A stretch of 64,000 nucleotides of DNA from Heterostelium album PN500 (taxonomy: Eukaryota; Evosea; Eumycetozoa; Acytosteliales; Acytosteliaceae), in the NCBI RefSeq assembly GCF_000004825.1, contig NW_008805070.1:1116001-1180000 (forward strand), in the 5' to 3' direction. Shown piece by piece: positions 59,728-64,000 of the stretch; position 1 is the first letter of the stretch, and each line of letters opens with the position of its first letter. The notes beneath the pieces are model-generated. The model did no database searches. It was not told the origin of the DNA and saw nothing but the letters and a program-made list of their open reading frames with translations. Made by a program: the position numbers and the translations under genes.

Positions 59728-61314
59728 CTATAGTGCACGTTTCTTTGGAATTGGGAAATCTTTCTCTTGTGAATTATTCTTTCTCTTTAGGTCAAAACTT
59801 GATTCTTCATCGTCTTCGTCGTCTTCATCATCTTGGAGGTCTTCCTCTTCGCCTGGCTTGATACCTTTGCTTCTGAGTGCTTTATAATGTTCAACTAATT
59901 TGTCTTCATCTTCTTCATCGTCGTCCAGTGACTCTTCATTCTCCTCTTCCTCGTCAATGTCATCCTCTTCATCTTCATCCTCTTCTTCGTCCGACGGCAC
60001 ATAGTCGTCGTCGTCTTCATCATTATAGTTATTCAGTGCCTGATATGCATTGTTATTGGAAGTGCTAGTTGTGCTGGTGGTGCTGATTTTTTTGTTACTG
60101 TAGGTGGAGTGTTTGCCGCTGTTGTTCAGGCCTGTATCAGAGTCGTCTTGATCCGAGTCATCGTCAGAGTCAGAGTCGCCAAGTTCCGAGTTGGTGGTGG
60201 AAGTCGATGTCGATGTGGTGGTTGTGGTAGTGGTGGTAGTAGTCTGGACGTACTCATCGGCATCGTTGTCATCGTCATCATCATCGTCATAACCTGTGTC
60301 ATCATCGTCGTCATCCTCATCGTCATCCTCTTGGTTACCACCTCCTCCGCCATTTTGCAATCTATTATGGTTGTTTGTCACTGGGATTCTCAAGCCAGAG
60401 GTATGTCCATTCTGACCTGGTTGTGCATCTGTTTCGTCTTCATCCTCATCATCGTCATCGTCATCGTCACTCGATTCCTCAGACTCTTGCTCCTGGTTGT
60501 TGTCATTCTCTTGGCCATCCTCATCGATCAAATCATCAAATTCACCATCTTCCTCATCTTCGTCATCATCTTCTTCATCATCTTCCTCTTCATCATCTGC
60601 ATCAACATCAATATCTTTTCATTTACTAAAAAAAGTAAAAAAAAAAAAAAGTTAATTAACCAATTAATGTTATATTCTATTTTTTTTTTATCTTTAACAT
60701 ACTTATCAAAACCATCTAAACCGACCAATGAAGATAACATTGAAAATAGACTCTTTGTATAATTTGGTAACAAAGTTACAGGACATCCAAACAAATCCAA
60801 GTATTGCAGAGTCGACACATTTTTCTGAAGATTAAAAAAAAAAAAAATGTAAATTAATAAATCACGTGTGAAGTGACTATGATTGACACAGTAGTGTGTA
60901 GTGTGTGTGTGAAACATACAAGTGGAGTCAACTCTTCAAATGTCTTTATCTGATTACCACTTAGACTTAGCGATCCTAATCTTTCGAATTTACACAAAAC
61001 CATTAATCCACCAGAGATTCTATTATCATTTAATTCAAGCTTGATAAATTAAAAAAAAAAAAAAAAAATTAGATATGGTCGATCGATTATGGTTAATTGT
61101 TTGGACATTTTTAAATAATTATTACTTTTTTAAGTTTAGGAAGTGTAGGTAGTGTTTCTATAGACTGTAGATTACAATTGTTCAATGAGAGAATCTCGAG
61201 CTCAGTGAAAGGTCTGAGATCACCCAATCGCTGTATTCTTCTCTGATCGAGTACCAATGTCTTGAAATCTTTTGGATCACGATCACCTATTTTATTTACA
61301 ATTGCTTCATCCAT
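59728..61314 (-). CDS. ANP32-like leucine-rich acidic nuclear protein
   Basis: Minus-strand exons 61314-61126, 61039-60920 and 60824-60703 join in phase. They encode the ANP32 fold: a DFKTLVLDQRRIQRLGDL start, LEILSLNNCNLQSI, LELNDNRISGGL, LGSLSLSGNQIKTF, YLDLFGCPVT and the cap LVGLDGFD. The last exon, from about 60614 to the stop at 59728, encodes about 290 residues dominated by Asp/Glu with Ser/Thr runs and a basic nuclear-signal-like end (IPKKRAL). I could not join exon 3 (donor AA|GTATGT) to this acidic frame with a canonical acceptor: the frame needs a phase the visible AG sites do not give. ANP32 proteins are histone chaperones and phosphatase inhibitors; this tail is longer than usual. 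Confidence 0.85.
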
Positions 61315-62970
61315 TGCTTGTGTCTAATAAATATTCTATTTCTTTTTTGCTTTTTTTTGTTTTCTTTTTTATTTCTTTTCTTTTGTTTTATATTATATTT
61401 ATAAATTATTAAAAGTAGACCTAAACTAAACCTATTACTAACTTTTTTTTTTTTATATTACTTATTTTTTTTTTTTTCACTCTCACTCTTTGATTTTAAT
61501 TATTTTATTTTTTTCATTATTTTGTGTTGAAAATATTTTTCACTTTTGGGCGGTGATTATTTTTCCCACACTTTTTTTTAAAACAGCAAAAATAAAATAA
61601 AAAAAATTTTGAAAAAGTTAAAAAAAATAAAATCAAAGAGTAATAATAATTGTTTGTATCTGTTGTGTTGTTGATGAATCACATTGTTGTTGTAATAATA
61701 ATAGTATGAGAAAAAGAAAATGCAATAATTTATATAATTTTAAATAGATAATTAAATAAACTAAATAATAAACAAACTATACAAAATATATGTAGTTAAA
61801 TAGTTAGTATGGTTATGTTTTTGTTTCTTTAATAAGCAATAGGTTCATTAATTATTGTTATTATTATTATTATTATCAAGTTTTGATATCTTTCTTATTG
61901 ATCTCTCTTTTAAATAATAAAATGAGAATAATAAATTTTTTTTTTTTTTTTTTTTAATCTTATAAAAACTATTACTAAAGATAGATAGATATCTAATGTG
62001 CACAATTATTTATTTATAACTCTGTGTTTCTTTGTTCATTCAAATTTTTACAAAAATTGAATTTTTAAAATTCTCTATTTTTTTGTTTTTTTTTGAATAG
62101 AGAAAAAAATTGGTGAAAAAATAAATTTAAATAAAAAATTCTAAGGTGAAATCAATCTTTGTTTTAAATCCAATTATCATGTTATTATTGTTCGGTTTCA
62201 ATTGAATTGTTCACAGTAACCAACAACATACAACAACAATATTTCAGTTTAAAACACTTTTGTTATCCATTTTGTTTTGGAAAACCAACACTGGAAAGAT
62301 ATTATTTGTTTATCATTTTATTATTTCAAAGATGGACATATTTTTGACCAACAAAGTTTATAATTATTTGGATATATAAATAAATTATGATTTATTTATA
62401 TGATTTTTTCCAAGGTCTTGAAATTCCAAACTATTAAAATAATCTGGAAAATTTTAAATTACTTTTTATGTTAGGTGCCAATTAATTGTGTCGAAAAAAT
62501 TTTGATTATAACCAACTATTTTCAGTTTTTCAAAAAAAAAAACACCACCATCATCTCAATTTTTTACCCAAAAAAAACAAAAAATATCAATTAATATTTG
62601 AGGTGACGCATTATAAAACTCTTTTTATTAATAAATTAATTCATTTTTAATTCAACAATTAATAACTAGTTTGAATACATTCTTCTTTGGTCGACCAATA
62701 TTCAAAAAATAAAATAAAATAAAATTAAATTAAAATAAAATAATAATTGTACAATTCATCCTTCACATATCCTACCTACCACACAAAACAAACAAAAAAA
62801 AAAACATAAAAAACAAACTATCAATATTACTAATAATAATAGTTTAGTTAGTTAAATCCTTAAAATTTAATATTTATGTTTTGGTTATTTTTGATAATAT
62901 AAGATAAAAAAGATTATCAAAAGTGAAATATAATATTTATAAACACTATATCTATATTTATAAATAAAAA
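61315..62970. other. Bidirectional gene-free region
   Basis: A 1.65-kb AT-rich stretch between the 5' ends of the ANP32-like gene (minus) and the UBE2J1-like gene (plus). It contains long T runs (61445-61475, 61937-61955), an ATT repeat (61857-61876) and TAAAAT-type repeats (62706-62745). No gene or RNA is supported. Confidence 0.5.
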
Positions 62971-63747
62971 ATGAATACAAATAATTCAGCAATTAAAAGA
63001 ATTATGAGAGAGACTCAGGAGATCAAGCAAGATTCTTCTCCTGATTATACAGCATTCCCATTGGAAGATAACATATTCGAATGGCACTTTACAATCAGAG
63101 GTGCTCAAGATACAGAGTTTGAAGGTGGAATCTATCATGGTAGAATCATATTACCTCCAGACTACCCATTTAAACCACCCAACATTGTTTTATTAACTGT
63201 ATGTGTTATTAATCATATCATATCATATCTATATCTTTGGCGAACTAACTAATTAACAAACTTTTATTATTATTAAACAGCCCAATGGTAGATTTGAAGC
63301 TGGTGTCAAGATTTGTTTATCGATATCAGCACATCATCCTGAGACATGGCAACCTTCTTGGAGTAGTATGTAGATGTAGACTATTATAGTAATAGCAATT
63401 ATATCGAATTTCACTAACATTTACTTATTGTTACATCTTATTAGTTCGAACTGTTTTAGTTGCATTGATAGGATTCATGATCACAGAGGGAAAAGGCGCA
63501 GTTGGCGCACTTGACTATTCAGCTGCCGAGAGAAAAGCATTAGCTTTGAAATCAGTCAATTGGAGTTGTTCAAAGTGTGGAACTCACAACAAGACTGCAC
63601 TGCCTGAAGTAGTAAAGAAAGAGTCTACAGTCACTATTGATAATACAACAACAACGACGACTACTACTTCAACAACAGCTACAGCAACTTCTTTAAATAC
63701 AGAATCAAAAGATTCATCGTCAATAACAAACACCGCAACTGAACAGC

Positions 63748-63779
<32 letters not shown>

Positions 63780-64000
63780 GAACAAGAAAAAGAACATCAA
63801 GAAAAAGAAAAAGAACAAGAACAACAAGAACAAAAGCAAGAACAACAGAACAATGATAAAACAACAGAGGAGGAATCCACCATAATTAAAAGAAATATAA
63901 ATCAACCAAATACACTTGTAGATCAATTACCACCAGCACCAACATCAAATTCATCTTCTTCGACAACAGCATCAATAAAAAATAATAGTAACAATAATAA
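62971..64000 (+). CDS. ube2j1: Ubiquitin-conjugating enzyme E2 of the UBE2J1/Ubc6 type (partial, runs off the window)
   Basis: Exons 62971-63198, 63281-63365 and 63445 to beyond the window end. The UBC fold begins SAIKRIMRETQEIK and includes YTAFPLEDNIFEWHFTIRG, YHGRIILPPDYPFKPP and the active-site segment GRFEAGVKICLSIS, with catalytic C88 and HHPETWQPSWSIRT after it. The UBE2J family lacks the usual HPN motif, as seen here. These enzymes are tail-anchored in the ER and act in ER-associated degradation. After residue about 190 comes a Thr-rich then Gln/Glu/Lys-rich linker (CAA repeat at 63742-63780); the expected C-terminal transmembrane helix would lie beyond the window. Confidence 0.93.

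Noticed and set aside
60109-60762. 217-residue plus-strand open frame, Val/Ile-rich
   Set aside because: It is the antisense of the Asp/Glu-coding repeat region of the ANP32-like gene.
63742-63780. CAA repeat considered as a separate microsatellite
   Set aside because: It is coding DNA for the Gln run in the UBE2J1-like linker.

Overview
This window looks like nuclear DNA of a dictyostelid social amoeba. Intergenic DNA is very AT-rich with long A/T homopolymers. Introns are short (about 60-130 bases), start with GTAAGT or GTATGT and end in a T-rich AG. Many proteins carry Asn, Gln, Ser/Thr or Asp/Glu runs encoded by AAT/AAC/CAA repeats. Well-expressed genes (PEPCK, ribosomal protein, GH31 enzymes) use many C-ending codons, so a species other than D. 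discoideum seems likely; the species cannot be fixed from sequence alone. I support 23 protein-coding genes, one probable pseudogene and one duplicated gene fragment. I see no tRNA, rRNA, CRISPR or recognisable transposon or viral element.

Layout: 1-5332 is gene-free. ATP-type PEP carboxykinase (5333-7138) stands alone before a further 3.3 kb gap. Then follow an F-BAR/2xSH3 membrane-curvature protein (10431-12291, +), a BORC/BLOC-like coiled-coil protein (12809-14331, -), a MATE transporter (15905-17751, +), a single-domain RNase III protein (18219-19368, -), a secreted MRH-domain lectin (20493-21343, +), a BLM-type RecQ helicase (21575-25812, +), a C4-methylsterol oxidase (26724-27742, +) and an NADPH oxidase (27914-29995, -).

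The middle holds a small divergent G-alpha-like P-loop protein (31128-32014, +), a tiny secreted peptide gene (32259-32496, +), a class V aminotransferase fused to a TtcA-type tRNA thiolase (32602-36089, -), farnesyltransferase beta (36302-37767, +), two tandem GH31 alpha-glucosidases (38601-44734, +), a fused H2B-H2A histone doublet (45074-45827, +) and two F-box/ankyrin-type proteins (45945-48923, +; 48989-51876, -).

The right end holds a copied Hsp70-like fragment (52481-52714), a probable coiled-coil pseudogene (52834-53841, -), the intact HSPA12-like gene (54284-56224, +), ribosomal protein eL43 (56561-57035, -), a G-alpha-like protein without P-loop (57592-59598, +), an ANP32-like acidic LRR protein (59728-61314, -) and the start of an ER ubiquitin-conjugating enzyme of the UBE2J1 type (62971 to window end, +).

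The genes form no operon-like pathway. The most interesting products are the histone doublet with an H2A.X-like C-terminus, the desulfurase-like/TtcA fusion, the single-domain RNase III with all catalytic acids, and two degenerate G-alpha proteins. Exon boundaries were chosen by reading frame, splice consensus and family alignment from memory; none was checked against transcripts.
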